Shown: positions 27,554 through 36,653, counted from the first letter of the stretch. The stretch: 64,000 bases of DNA from Rhodanobacteraceae bacterium (GCA_024233975.1 JACKOX010000002.1:62001-126000), one strand, 5' to 3'. The notes: generated from the sequence alone by a model not told the origin. A program made the numbers and translations.

Positions 27554-28731
27554 GCGGCGCCACCGAACAGCAGCGAGCAGTTGTTGCCGCCAAAGCCGAA
27601 GGAATTGTTCATCGCGTGGCGGACGTTACCCTGCACCGGCTCACGCAGGATCTGCGGGCCGCAGACCGGATCGGGATCGTCGCAGTTCATTGTGGCCGGC
27701 ATCAGGCCGGTGTCGATGGTGTCGAGCGCGATCACCGATTCGACGATCCCGGCCGCGCCCAGCGTGTGGCCGGTCCAGCCTTTGGTCGAGCTGGCGCGGG
27801 TCGTCGACGGGAACAGCGCGGCGACGGCGCCGGCTTCGATCTCGTCGTTCTTCGGCGTCGCCGTGCCGTGCAGGTTGATGTAGTCGACCACATCCGGCGT
27901 CAGGCCGGCCCGATCCAGCGCGGCCTGCATCGACAGGCGCGCGCCGAGGCCTTCCGGATGAGGGCTGGACATGTGGTGCGCGTCGCTGGATTCGCCGTAG
28001 CCGAGCAGTCGCGGGCCATCGCCGTCGCGTTCGAGGATGGCGAAGCCGCCGGCCTCACCCAGCGACAGACCGTCGCGCGCGGCATCGAAAGGCCGGTACG
28101 GCCGCGTCGACACCAGTCCCAGCGAATTGAAGCCATACAGCACGCTGCCGCAGAGCGTGTCCACGCCGCCAACCAGCGCGGCATCGACCAGCCCGGCGTG
28201 GATCATCCGCGCCGCCTGCGCGAACACCTTGGCGCTGGAGGAGCAGGCCGTGGCCACCGTGACGCTGGGACCGCGCAGGCCGGTTGCTTGCTGCAGGAAA
28301 TCCCCCAGCGAATGCGGCGTGTGCACGATGGGTCGGCGCAGCTCGGCGGGGAACTGGTCGCCGTCGAGGTGCTGGTAGGCCTCCTCGCTGGCGCCGATGC
28401 TGCTGGTCGAGGTGCCGACGATGATCGCTACCCGCGTCGCACCATGCTGCTCGCGAAGCACCTGCATCTGTTCGAACACGCCGTCCTGGTTCAGCGCCAG
28501 CCAGGCGAGGCGGTTGTTGCGGCAATCCCATTCCGCGAATTCGGCCGGCAGCGCCGCGTCTTCCAGCCCATCGACACGGCCGATGTGCGTGGTCAGGTCG
28601 CAGCCGGGGAAATCATTGGCACGCAGGCCGCTGCGGCCCTCGCGCAGCGCGGCGCGCAGGCTGGCCAAACCGCGGCCACAGGCGGTCGTCGCCGTGCGGG
28701 CCGTGATGGCCAGCGGCGTGATCGGTGTCAT
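27550..28731 (-). CDS. Beta-ketoacyl-ACP synthase (ketosynthase) of the pigment cluster
   Basis: The 393-residue protein is of FabF/KS type. The catalytic cysteine is in VTVATACSSSAKVF, the two histidines in NLHGTATPKNDEIEAGA and TKGWTGHTLGAAG, and a glycine-rich tail is NNSFGFGGNNCSLLF. It condenses malonyl-ACP with the growing chain. It is the first gene of the minus-strand unit ketosynthase, chain-length factor, GT2, halogenase-like. It is divergent from the DUF218 gene across a 97-base gap, which should hold the promoter. Confidence 0.95.
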   Translation of the reverse strand: MTPITPLAITARTATTACGRGLASLRAALREGRSGLRANDFPGCDLTTHIGRVDGLEDAALPAEFAEWDCRNNRLAWLALNQDGVFEQMQVLREQHGATRVAIIVGTSTSSIGASEEAYQHLDGDQFPAELRRPIVHTPHSLGDFLQQATGLRGPSVTVATACSSSAKVFAQAARMIHAGLVDAALVGGVDTLCGSVLYGFNSLGLVSTRPYRPFDAARDGLSLGEAGGFAILERDGDGPRLLGYGESSDAHHMSSPHPEGLGARLSMQAALDRAGLTPDVVDYINLHGTATPKNDEIEAGAVAALFPSTTRASSTKGWTGHTLGAAGIVESVIALDTIDTGLMPATMNCDDPDPVCGPQILREPVQGNVRHAMNNSFGFGGNNCSLLFGGAA

Positions 28732-28828
28732 CAGCTAAGGCTCCCCAGGCCCGGTCGAACGAAAATCATCCGGCCAAGTATAGGTAACCTTGGCGGCTTC
28801 TGTAGCGCTTGAGCCCGGCATCGGACCC

Positions 28829-29500
28829 ATGACCACCCGCCGCGAACACCGTCAAAGTCTCCTTCGCGACCCCGATGCGCTGCATGGGCTGGCTGTGTCG
28901 ACGCTGCTGCTGGTGCTGTCCGGCGGCCTGCTGTACCTGTTCTACCTGTGGCGCGTCTGGCGAGTGGCGGTGGCGGCGCCGGTGGATATCGAGCCGGGTG
29001 CTCCGACCTGGCTGCTGCTGTTCGGCAAACGTTGCGAGGATGGTTGTCCCGACGCCGATTTCCGCATGAGGATCGACCGTGCTGCGGTACTTGCAGACGA
29101 TCACCCCGACTGGCGGCTGGTGCTGCTCGGCGGTGGGCCGGCGCCAACCGAAGCCGAAGTGGCGTCGCGCGAGCTGGTGCAGCGGGGCATACCGCGCGAA
29201 CGCCTGTTGCTCGAAGACCAGTCCCGCGACACGCTGCAGAATCTGCGCCACGCGCGGGACCTGCTGGCTGGTGATGGCATCGATCTGATCCTGCTGAGCA
29301 ACCGCTATCACCTCGCGCGCTGTCTGTTCTTCGCGGAATGCCTTGGACTTTCGGGTCGCCCCTGCGCCGCAGAGTCCGTCTGGTCCTGGACGGCCGGCGG
29401 CAAGTTGCTGGTCGAGGCCGCTTACCTGATGTGGGTGGATATCGGTCGTCGCTGGGCGCGGCTGATCGGCCACCGGCGCATGCTGGCAAAGGTCAGCTGA
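28829..29500 (+). CDS. YdcF/SanA-like DUF218 membrane protein
   Basis: The 223-residue protein starts from ATG 28829. One N-terminal helix (AVSTLLLVLSGGLLYLFYLW) leads to a DUF218 domain: TWLLLFGKRCEDG, LVLLGGGPAPTEAEVASRELVQRGI, LLLEDQSRDTLQNLRHARDLL and LILLSNRYHLARCLFFAECLGL. The S-x-x-Y/F-H-x-x-R element is the conserved family site. DUF218 proteins are inner-membrane proteins linked to envelope integrity; biochemical activity is not firmly known. It lies between two pigment units but is not known to belong to the pathway. Confidence 0.83.
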   Translation: MTTRREHRQSLLRDPDALHGLAVSTLLLVLSGGLLYLFYLWRVWRVAVAAPVDIEPGAPTWLLLFGKRCEDGCPDADFRMRIDRAAVLADDHPDWRLVLLGGGPAPTEAEVASRELVQRGIPRERLLLEDQSRDTLQNLRHARDLLAGDGIDLILLSNRYHLARCLFFAECLGLSGRPCAAESVWSWTAGGKLLVEAAYLMWVDIGRRWARLIGHRRMLAKVS

Positions 29501-29586
29501 GCAAGGTTGACTGGGCAAGCCCGGTTTGCAGTCGCGGGAAGCAACCGACATCATCCTGCCCTGTTCTGAATCCCAGGAGTGTGTCG

Positions 29587-29991
29587 ATGCTGTCCAAACG
29601 CTGGTTGATCCTGCTGCTGCCTTTCCTGCTGCTGTTGATGGCCGCGCGCCAGCTGCCGCTGATCGATCCCGAGCCGATCCCGGTTCCCGCCGGCATGTCT
29701 GCGGAGGACACGGCGCGCGAGATCAAGCGGTCGTTCATCGGGCGCGGCTGGGAAATCAGCGACGAGAAGCCCGGCAGCCTGAACGCGACCCTGCACCTGC
29801 GATCACATGTGGCCACCGTTGGCGTTCGCTATGACGACAGCGCCGTGCACATCGCCTACCGGGCCAGTGAGAACCTCAAGTACCAGATGAAGCGCAGTGG
29901 GCCGTCCATCCACAAGAACTATCTCAGCTGGGTCGACAATGTCGTTACCGACATGAAGCGCAACCTGCAGTTGGCCGCGCTCGACGAATAG
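29587..29991 (+). CDS. Small exported/membrane-anchored protein, unknown
   Basis: The 134-residue protein has an N-terminal hydrophobic helix (RWLILLLPFLLLLMAA) with no lipobox, so it is probably an uncleaved anchor. The rest is a compact alpha/beta domain: DTAREIKRSFIGRGWEISDEKPG, then LHLRSHVATVGVRYDDSAVHI and HKNYLSWVDNVVTDMKRNLQLA. I do not recognise the family with confidence; the pattern of small exported proteins where RGW and a trailing YxxW-helix recur is common in Lysobacterales. It converges closely with the AMP-ligase gene (stops six bases apart). Confidence 0.7.
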   Translation: MLSKRWLILLLPFLLLLMAARQLPLIDPEPIPVPAGMSAEDTAREIKRSFIGRGWEISDEKPGSLNATLHLRSHVATVGVRYDDSAVHIAYRASENLKYQMKRSGPSIHKNYLSWVDNVVTDMKRNLQLAALDE

Positions 29992-29997
29992 GCGGCA

Positions 29998-31380
29998 TCA
30001 GCCGCGCAGCGCGTCCAGCAAGGCCTGCCGCGGCAGCTTGCCGGTGGCATTGCGCGGCAGCGCCTCGACGATGCGCAGCGGGCGCGGCAGGAACACCGGG
30101 TCGATGCGCTGGCGGAGCAGGGCGAGGATGTCGGCTTCGTCATGGCCCGGCGCCTCCACCAGAGCGCCAAGCCGCTGTACCGCGCCTGGAGCGGCGTCGA
30201 GCAGGAACACGGCGGCATCCCTGACCCCGGCGATGCCCTGCAGCGTGGCGGTGATGCCGGCCAGCGAGGCGCGTTTGCCGGCGATTTCCAGATGGTCGCT
30301 CAGGCGGCCGAGCAGGCGGAAACGGCCGTCCTCGTCAACGTCGATGCGATCCGGCAGCACGGCTGCGCCATGCAGCCAGCTGGCGCTGATCCGCGTGCCG
30401 CCCTCGACAGGGTCGAAGCAGATGCCGTCGTAGGCCTGCCAGTCGGTGTCATGTGCGGTATGCCGATGCCCGATCACGCAGGTTTCGGTGCTGCCGAACA
30501 ACTCCAGCACGCGCGCGCCGGTGGTGGATTCGGCGGCTTGCGCCAGCTCTTGCGACAGCGGCGCGGCGGCGCTCAGGATGACGGCGACCTCCGGCAACGG
30601 CTGGCCACTGTCGACCAACGTCTTCAGGTGCACCGGCGTGGTCACCAGCACGCGCGGCGCGGGCGTTTCGGCGAGCACGGTCGCGATGTCCGCGGGAAAG
30701 AAAGGACGACCCGAGTGCATTGCGGCGTCGGTTCGCAGTGGTAGCAGCACCGAGGTTTCCATGCCCCACATGTGCTGCGCCGGCACGGTCGCGACGACAT
30801 TGGCGGATGCGGCAACCAATCCGGCTTCGCGCAGGCAGCGGTCCAGCTGTCTGGCGTTCAGCGACGTTGTGGCGCAGAAGCTGCCCCAGTATTTGCGCTG
30901 TGGTGTTGGTGTTCCCGTGCTGCCGGAGGTGAAGCCGATCGCCGCAAGGGTGTTGGCGGCGATGTCTGGTGGCGGCCAGCGTGGTTCGACGGGCGCTGAG
31001 TCTCCCGGCAGCAAGCGACAGTCGAGGGGAAGCTGTGCCAGCAGTTCGGGACAGATCGAGCCGGCATCGCCGATCGCCTGCACGCCGTCGAAGTCACGCG
31101 CCAGGTCGGCCAGCGTGGCCGCGCTGCGATTCGGCGGCAGCAGCGTCGGCAGGCCGCGGATCAGCGCTGCGGCGAAGCCGAGCAGGAAGCGGTAGCGATC
31201 CTCGCAGAGATTGAGAACGTGTCCATCGCTCGCCAGCGTCCTTGCCAGCGCATGCGCCTCGCCCAGGAACTGCTCCGCGCTGACCGGCGTCGACCGACGC
31301 CAGGCGAACACGCGCGTCGCCTCGCCGCCCAGCAGGGGCAGCGCGTTGGCGCGGTTGTCGGATGTTGGCAGGCTGTTCAC
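29998..31380 (-). CDS. AMP-dependent acyl-CoA/ACP ligase of the pigment cluster (XanA2/ApeH-like)
   Basis: The 460-residue ANL-superfamily protein has GFTSGSTGTPTPQRKYW as the AMP-binding loop, AQHMWGMETSVLLPL, LELFGSTETCVIGHR and a late GRLSDHLEIAGKRASLAGI. The C-terminal subdomain ends ALPRNATGKLPRQALLDAL, with the catalytic lysine in TGKLPR. It probably adenylates hydroxybenzoate and loads it onto the carrier protein as polyene starter. The start codon is GTG at 31380. It is transcribed toward the rest of the cluster and is its last gene on the right. Confidence 0.86.
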   Translation of the reverse strand: MNSLPTSDNRANALPLLGGEATRVFAWRRSTPVSAEQFLGEAHALARTLASDGHVLNLCEDRYRFLLGFAAALIRGLPTLLPPNRSAATLADLARDFDGVQAIGDAGSICPELLAQLPLDCRLLPGDSAPVEPRWPPPDIAANTLAAIGFTSGSTGTPTPQRKYWGSFCATTSLNARQLDRCLREAGLVAASANVVATVPAQHMWGMETSVLLPLRTDAAMHSGRPFFPADIATVLAETPAPRVLVTTPVHLKTLVDSGQPLPEVAVILSAAAPLSQELAQAAESTTGARVLELFGSTETCVIGHRHTAHDTDWQAYDGICFDPVEGGTRISASWLHGAAVLPDRIDVDEDGRFRLLGRLSDHLEIAGKRASLAGITATLQGIAGVRDAAVFLLDAAPGAVQRLGALVEAPGHDEADILALLRQRIDPVFLPRPLRIVEALPRNATGKLPRQALLDALRG

Positions 31381-31468
31381 GGCAGCAGCGGCTTGATCGA
31401 TGTGGCGAGGTCATGCGCGGGCCGCGCAGCTTGCCACAAGCCACGCCGCAGCTGTAGCGCGCAGCCTG

Positions 31469-31605
31469 CGCCATGTGTCTTGCCGGTCATTCACGGTTTG
31501 AACCGCCTCACCACGAACGGGTGTGGTGGCTTGTGGTTCGAGCGACCGCATCACGAATGGGCGTGGTGGTTCATGGTTCGACAGCGCTCACCGCGAGCGG
31601 CTGGC
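31469..31605. repeat. Imperfect 40-bp direct repeat array
   Basis: At least two full units start at 31509 and 31549 and a partial third at 31589, with period exactly 40 bases; a degenerate end (GGTTTGAACCGCCT) precedes them at about 31495. The core is CACSACGAACGGG-type, then GTGGTGG and GGTTCGA. Each full unit can form a short hairpin through CACCAC / GTGGTG. It lies in the 295-base gap between the AMP-ligase start and the stop of the beta-helix gene. The variation among units is too large and the count too low for a CRISPR array. Confidence 0.7.
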
Positions 31606-31619
31606 GGTGCGACGCACTG

Positions 31620-31653
31620 CTCCCTCCCTTGCGGCGCGAAGCGACGGAGGGGG
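31620..31653. terminator. GC-rich hairpin after the 31676-33727 gene
   Basis: CCCTCC at 31622-31627 pairs with GGAGGG at 31646-31651, with partial extension outward, and a G-rich run follows on the plus strand. It lies 25-55 bases beyond the stop of the minus-strand beta-helix gene. There is no T tract, so it may be a terminator, a transcript-end stabiliser or an extragenic repeat. Confidence 0.4.
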
Positions 31654-31675
31654 CTGGGGAGGGGGCGCTCTGCGC

Positions 31676-33727
31676 CTACTCGAAACCGTCAGCGAAGACG
31701 TCCGGATTCTGCGTGAAGCGGGCGCTGACCGTGCAGTCTGCAGCGATGGCACTGGTGGTATAGACATCGCCAGCAAGGACGCCATCGCAGCCGTTGGTGT
31801 TGACCGTGTCGATCACCCAGCCCGGATCGGGCGTGAGCGTGAAATCCGTTGTCGCCCCCGTGTTCACCAACTGCGGCGTGTCAGGACTGATGCTGCCATT
31901 GCCCGCGCCGACCAGTGGCGTGACGGTGAACTGTTGAACAAAGTTCACCGTTACCGTGCAGTTGGTGTTGACCGGCGCGGTGGTGTAGGTGTTGCCGTTC
32001 AAGCTGCCATCGCAGCTGTCGGTGGTGATCGAATCAATCACCCAGCCGCTGTCCGGCGTGATGAGGAAATCCGTTGTCCAGCCCTGATCGACGGTCTGCG
32101 GCGTATCCGGACTGATGCTGCCATTGCCAACGCCGATCACCGGCGTCACCGTGAACTGCTGGATGAACGTCGCCTTCACCGTGCAGTCCGTGCTCATCGG
32201 GTCGCTGGTATAGACGCTGCCAGCCAGGCCACCACCGCAGCCGCGAGCCGAATCGACGATCCAGCCAGGTTCCGGCGTCAGCAGCAGACGCACGATGCTG
32301 AGTTCCGGGTAATCGGCAGCGCAGCGGGATGGATCGCTGCTGCTGCAGTCGAGGATCAATCCGGATGCGCTAAACGGTCGGGTGTCGGCACTGACGCTGC
32401 CCGAACCGCGCGTGCGCACATCCAGCATCAGCGGCACAATCCCTTCCAGCGCACCGATGTCGCATTGCGCGCCCTGCGGCCGCGGCACGCCGCGTTGGTC
32501 GTCATCGGGACAGCTGGCGTCGTCGCCGGCGTCGATGGCGGGACTGCCGACACCAGGTTTCATGGTCAGCGTGCCGCCGCCGTTGTCCTGCAGCGATCCC
32601 AGCAGCGGGTCATCGGTGATGATGTTGCTGCAAGTGCTGCTCGCGGCGGTACAGCCATCCTCAACGACGCTGTCGTCGATGCTGATCGACGCGTTCTGGT
32701 TTTGGATGGCATCGTCGCCGTTGCCCCACACAATGACGTTTTTCAGCACCGGGTTGACCCCCACGTTAAAACCCTCGGTGTATATCGCGCCAGCAAGGCC
32801 ATCCGCACTGTTGCCACTGAAGGTGACGCCAATCAGCGTCGGGCTGCTGTTGCCGAGATTGTCCCAACTGCTGTAGTTGTAGATCGCGCCGCCATTGCTG
32901 CCCGCGCTGTTGCCGCTGAAGGTGATGTTGGTCAGTACGGGTTGGAAATTCCCCGCGTTGTACAGGGCGCCACCGTTGCCGCTGGCGTGGTTGCCGCTGA
33001 AGCTGGCATGGCTCAGCGTCAGATTGCATTGCGATTGATAAAACATGGGCGAGCCAATACCCGAGCAGATCATCGCGCCACCCGAACCGGCACGGTTGCC
33101 ACGGAAGTGGAGGTGGCTCAAGGTCGGATCGCAGTTGTGACTCACATCGCCAACGCAGACCAGGCCGCCACCCGAGGTTCCGACCGCGTCTCCGGCGGTG
33201 ATGGTGAAGCCGCTGACGACCGTGTTGGCAGTGATCGACGTGTAGGGCGAGACGGCTGTGCCGTAAATGTAGAGCACATGGTTGCTGTTGCTGCCAACAA
33301 TATCGGCGCTGGTTTCGGCAATGAAGTTGCCATCGGTGTTGATGTCGTTGTCGTCGATATCGCCGGACAGGATAGTGACGTTGGCCGCCGGGTCGCGGTC
33401 TTCCAGCGCTTCACCAGCGATGCCGGCGAAGCCGCCGTAGAGCTTGCGACCATCGCGATTGATCTGGAAGCTGGCACCGGTATCACCCGCCGCGCCTGGT
33501 TTGTACACGCCAGCAGCAGCCCTGATTTCCGAACAGTTGCCGTCGTCGCCGAGCGCCGCTTGCAGGGCCATGGCCTGCGCCGTCCAGTCGCTGCCGTCGC
33601 CACCCCCGCCGCCGCCGCTGTTGTAGGTTGCCGTCGCGGCGGCCGTCACGCGGCAAACGACGGCATGGGCATTGCCTGCCAACAACAGCAGCAGGCTGGT
33701 CAGAATGCTTGAATTCACAAGACGCAT
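31676..33727 (-). CDS. Secreted beta-helix protein with three InlB-like B-repeats and GFE tail
   Basis: The 683-residue protein starts from ATG 33727 with a ribosome site (GGGGGAAAGG) and a signal peptide (MRLVNSSILTSLLLLLAGNAHA-VVC). Residues of about 30-440 form the beta-helix lobe: GSDWTAQAMALQAALGDDG, KLYGGFAGI, many NSA-x-x-GGA-I-Y coils, then DQRGVPRPQGAQCDIGALE closing the choice-of-anchor Q core. About 450-670 carry three divergent InlB/Listeria-type B-repeats, each opening F-T-V-T-P and containing G-N-G-S-I-S-P-D-T-P-Q. The last residues are DVFADGFE. It is probably cell-surface or extracellular, with the repeats forming a stalk or binding module. The ATG and its surroundings are nearly identical to those of the next gene upstream, marking a recent duplication. 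Confidence 0.85.
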   Translation of the reverse strand: MRLVNSSILTSLLLLLAGNAHAVVCRVTAAATATYNSGGGGGGDGSDWTAQAMALQAALGDDGNCSEIRAAAGVYKPGAAGDTGASFQINRDGRKLYGGFAGIAGEALEDRDPAANVTILSGDIDDNDINTDGNFIAETSADIVGSNSNHVLYIYGTAVSPYTSITANTVVSGFTITAGDAVGTSGGGLVCVGDVSHNCDPTLSHLHFRGNRAGSGGAMICSGIGSPMFYQSQCNLTLSHASFSGNHASGNGGALYNAGNFQPVLTNITFSGNSAGSNGGAIYNYSSWDNLGNSSPTLIGVTFSGNSADGLAGAIYTEGFNVGVNPVLKNVIVWGNGDDAIQNQNASISIDDSVVEDGCTAASSTCSNIITDDPLLGSLQDNGGGTLTMKPGVGSPAIDAGDDASCPDDDQRGVPRPQGAQCDIGALEGIVPLMLDVRTRGSGSVSADTRPFSASGLILDCSSSDPSRCAADYPELSIVRLLLTPEPGWIVDSARGCGGGLAGSVYTSDPMSTDCTVKATFIQQFTVTPVIGVGNGSISPDTPQTVDQGWTTDFLITPDSGWVIDSITTDSCDGSLNGNTYTTAPVNTNCTVTVNFVQQFTVTPLVGAGNGSISPDTPQLVNTGATTDFTLTPDPGWVIDTVNTNGCDGVLAGDVYTTSAIAADCTVSARFTQNPDVFADGFE

Positions 33728-33901
33728 GCCTTTCCCCCGAAAGCGCGGGTTGTCGGTGAGCCGGTACTCTTGCGAGTGTCGGCGATCATGCAGCACGCGC
33801 ACCTTAGCAGCTGCGGCGGCGAGCGGTACTCACGACAGGGTTGCGATTCGTTCTGCCGGGCAACCGCACGTCATGTCGCATGGCGCTTGCCACTGCGGCA
33901 G

Positions 33902-36538
33902 CTACTGGAATCCGTTGGCGAAGATTTCCAGTGTCAGCTCCACCGCGCCGATGTCGCAGTGCGGGCCCTGCGGACGTGCCACGTCGCGCTGATCGGTGTC
34001 GGGGCAGTTGATGTCCGTGCCGTTGTCGACCGCGGAACCGCCCAATCCCGGGTGCATGGTTGCGGTGAATCCGCCGTTGGCCTGCAGAGGGCCGAGTAGC
34101 GGGTCAGTGGTGAAGAGGTTGTTGCAGGTCGCCGCATTGCCACCGACGGCCGCACAGCCGCCCTGGAGCACGCTGTCATTGATGGTGGATGTGGTAGTGC
34201 CGCTATTGAACACTTCCGAGCCGTTGCTGGCGGAGTCACCCCACAGGATGACGTTGGCCAGCTGGGCGTTGCTGGTGCCGGAAGGGCCATAGTTGTACAA
34301 CGCGCCGCCGGCCCCCGCGCTGTTGCCGTTGAACGTGGCGTTGACCAGCGTGGGGCTGCTGTTGCCGGAACTGGCATCGCTGTAGATCGCCCCGCCATAA
34401 GTAGCGGCGTGATTGCCACTGAATGTGGCGTTGGTCAGCATCGGGCTGCTGTCGCCGAAATAGCCGTAGTTGTGCATCGCACCGCCATTGCTGGTGGCGC
34501 TGTTGTCGCTGAAGGTGACCTTGCGCAGGTCGGGGCTGCTGGTGCCGGAGCTGTAGCCATCGTTGTACATCGCCCCGCCATTACTGGCGCTGTTGCCGTA
34601 GAAAGCGACGTCTGACAATAGAGGGCTGCTGTTGCCGGAAGCGCTGCCCCGGTTGTAGATGGCGCCACCACTGGCGGCGTTGTTGCCGCTGAAAGTGAGC
34701 CGCTTCAGGGTCGGGCTGCAGGACTTCCCGGGGCCCGTGCCGTTGCAGTACAGGCCACCGCCCGCGTTGTCGGGGAATGAGCCGCTTGCCTGGCCGCCGG
34801 TGATGACAAAGCCGTCAATCACCGTGCTGCTGTCGATGGGGCCATTGACGCTGGTGCCGTCGACATGGAGCACGTGGAAGCTGTTGCTGCCGACGATATC
34901 GGTGCTGGCTTCGTTGATGAAGTTGCCGTCGGCGTTGTTGCTGTCGTCGTTGCTGTCGATGTCGCCGGAGAGAATGGTGAGGTTGGCTTTCGGGTCGCGC
35001 CCTGCGCTGGAATTTTCGGTGCCGGCAAAGCCGCCGTAGAGCCTCAGGCCATTGCGATTGATCAGGAAGCTGGTGCCCTGGTTGCCCGCCGCCGCCGGCT
35101 TGTACACACCAGCCGCCACCCAGATTTCCTGACACTCCGGATCCTCCAGCGCATCCTGCAGATTCTGGTAGGCGCTGGGCCAGTCCATGCCGTTGCCGCC
35201 TCCCGGCGCCGTGGAATCATCATCCACCCGGCAACCACTGAGCACCTCAACCGCGCCGATGTCACAGGCGTCGCCCTGGGGCCGGCTCACACCGCGTTGA
35301 TCGATGCTGGTGGTCAGGCAGGCATTCACGTCGCCGGCATCGATCGTCGGGCTGCCGTTACCGGGCAGCAGGGTGTCGGTGAATCCACCGTTGTTCTGCA
35401 AGGGACCCAGCAGCGGGTCGGTGGTGATGATGTTGTCGCAGTTGGCCAGTCCGCCATCGATGCCGGCACAGCCGCCCTGGATCACGCTATGGCTGATGGC
35501 GAGGGTTGCGACATTGCTGAAGATTTCGGGGCCGCTGTTGGCTGTGTCTCCCCAAAGCACGACACTGACCAGTTGCGGGTTGCTGCTGCCGGCATGCCCC
35601 GAGTTGTACATCGCACCACCAAAGTAGTCAGCATGATTGCCGCCGAAGGTGACGTGACGCAGGACGGGGTTGCCGTCACCCAGGAACGCGTCGTTATACA
35701 TGGCACCGCCGGTTGCAGCGCTGTTGCTGTGGAAAGTCACGTTCGTCAGCACCGGGCTGCTGTAGCCGTAGTTGTACATCGCGCCGCCGGAACCCGCGCT
35801 GTTGCCGCTGAAGGTCACATGGGTGATGACCGGGTTGCTGGCCCCGATAAAGCCATTGTTGTAGATCGCGCCACCGGAGGAAAAGGCCTGATTGCCACTG
35901 AAGCGGAGGTTGCTCAGGGTCGGGTTGCAACTCACTCCGGTGCCGCCGTTGCTGCCGTCGCCGTTGCAGAACAGGCCACCGCCGTCGATGTCTCCGGATT
36001 CGAATCCGTTGGCCTGGCCGGCGGTGATGACGAAGCCGTCAATGACGGTGCTACTGTCGATCGGTCCGTTGGCCGTGGTGCCATCGAGGTAGAGGATGTG
36101 ATAGCTGTTGCTGCCCACGAGATCGGCGGTGGTCTCGGCAATCTGGTTGCCGTCGCCATTGCTGTCGTTCTCGTCGATATCTCCACTGAGGATGGTGAGG
36201 TGGGCAGCCGGGTTGCGGTCGGCCAGTGAGGTCGCGCCGAGGGGAAAGCCGCCCAGCAGTTTCATGCCGTTGCGATTGATCACGAAGCTGGCGGCGGGAT
36301 CATCGGTGCTGGGCTCGCCGGCATTGGGGGATATATCAGGCCGGTAAACACCTGCGGCCACCCAGATTTCCGTGCAGTCTGTGTCCGAAAGCGCGCTCCG
36401 CAGGCTCTTGGCGAACACGGACCAGTCGCTGCCGTCACCATCCGGGCTGCCATTGACCGTGACGCGACAGACACCGGCATGGGCGCTGCCCACAAACAAC
36501 AGCAGGCCGATCAGAATGGCCGAATGCACAAGACGCAT
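33902..36538 (-). CDS. Secreted two-lobed beta-helix protein with GFQ tail
   Basis: The 878-residue protein has a signal peptide (MRLVHSAILIGLLLFVGSAHA-GVC) and ribosome site GGGGGAGAAG. It holds two tandem copies of the same beta-helix lobe. Lobe 1 (about 20-425) opens CRVTVNGSPDGDGSDW and closes DQRGVSRPQGDACDIGAVE. Lobe 2 (about 430-870) opens CRVDDDSTAPGGGNGMDW and closes DQRDVARPQGPHCDIGAVE. Each has the coil repeats FSGN-x-A-x-x-x-G-G-A-I/M-Y-N. The end is EIFANGFQ. The lobe is the same as in the two paralogues in this window, so this gene arose by internal duplication. Function is unknown; adhesin or matrix protein is plausible. Confidence 0.86.
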   Translation of the reverse strand: MRLVHSAILIGLLLFVGSAHAGVCRVTVNGSPDGDGSDWSVFAKSLRSALSDTDCTEIWVAAGVYRPDISPNAGEPSTDDPAASFVINRNGMKLLGGFPLGATSLADRNPAAHLTILSGDIDENDSNGDGNQIAETTADLVGSNSYHILYLDGTTANGPIDSSTVIDGFVITAGQANGFESGDIDGGGLFCNGDGSNGGTGVSCNPTLSNLRFSGNQAFSSGGAIYNNGFIGASNPVITHVTFSGNSAGSGGAMYNYGYSSPVLTNVTFHSNSAATGGAMYNDAFLGDGNPVLRHVTFGGNHADYFGGAMYNSGHAGSSNPQLVSVVLWGDTANSGPEIFSNVATLAISHSVIQGGCAGIDGGLANCDNIITTDPLLGPLQNNGGFTDTLLPGNGSPTIDAGDVNACLTTSIDQRGVSRPQGDACDIGAVEVLSGCRVDDDSTAPGGGNGMDWPSAYQNLQDALEDPECQEIWVAAGVYKPAAAGNQGTSFLINRNGLRLYGGFAGTENSSAGRDPKANLTILSGDIDSNDDSNNADGNFINEASTDIVGSNSFHVLHVDGTSVNGPIDSSTVIDGFVITGGQASGSFPDNAGGGLYCNGTGPGKSCSPTLKRLTFSGNNAASGGAIYNRGSASGNSSPLLSDVAFYGNSASNGGAMYNDGYSSGTSSPDLRKVTFSDNSATSNGGAMHNYGYFGDSSPMLTNATFSGNHAATYGGAIYSDASSGNSSPTLVNATFNGNSAGAGGALYNYGPSGTSNAQLANVILWGDSASNGSEVFNSGTTTSTINDSVLQGGCAAVGGNAATCNNLFTTDPLLGPLQANGGFTATMHPGLGGSAVDNGTDINCPDTDQRDVARPQGPHCDIGAVELTLEIFANGFQ

Positions 36539-36653
36539 GACTTCTCCCCCGAGAACGCAATCCATCGCTGGCTTTGGCCATCCTGACGAATCGGGATGGC
36601 GTCGTTGTGCGGGCAGATTAGCAGTTTGGGGGCGTTGGCGACTGCAGCGAAAT

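Noticed and set aside
31509..31605. CRISPR array
   Set aside because: Only two to three imperfect units, no unique spacers, no cas genes nearby.
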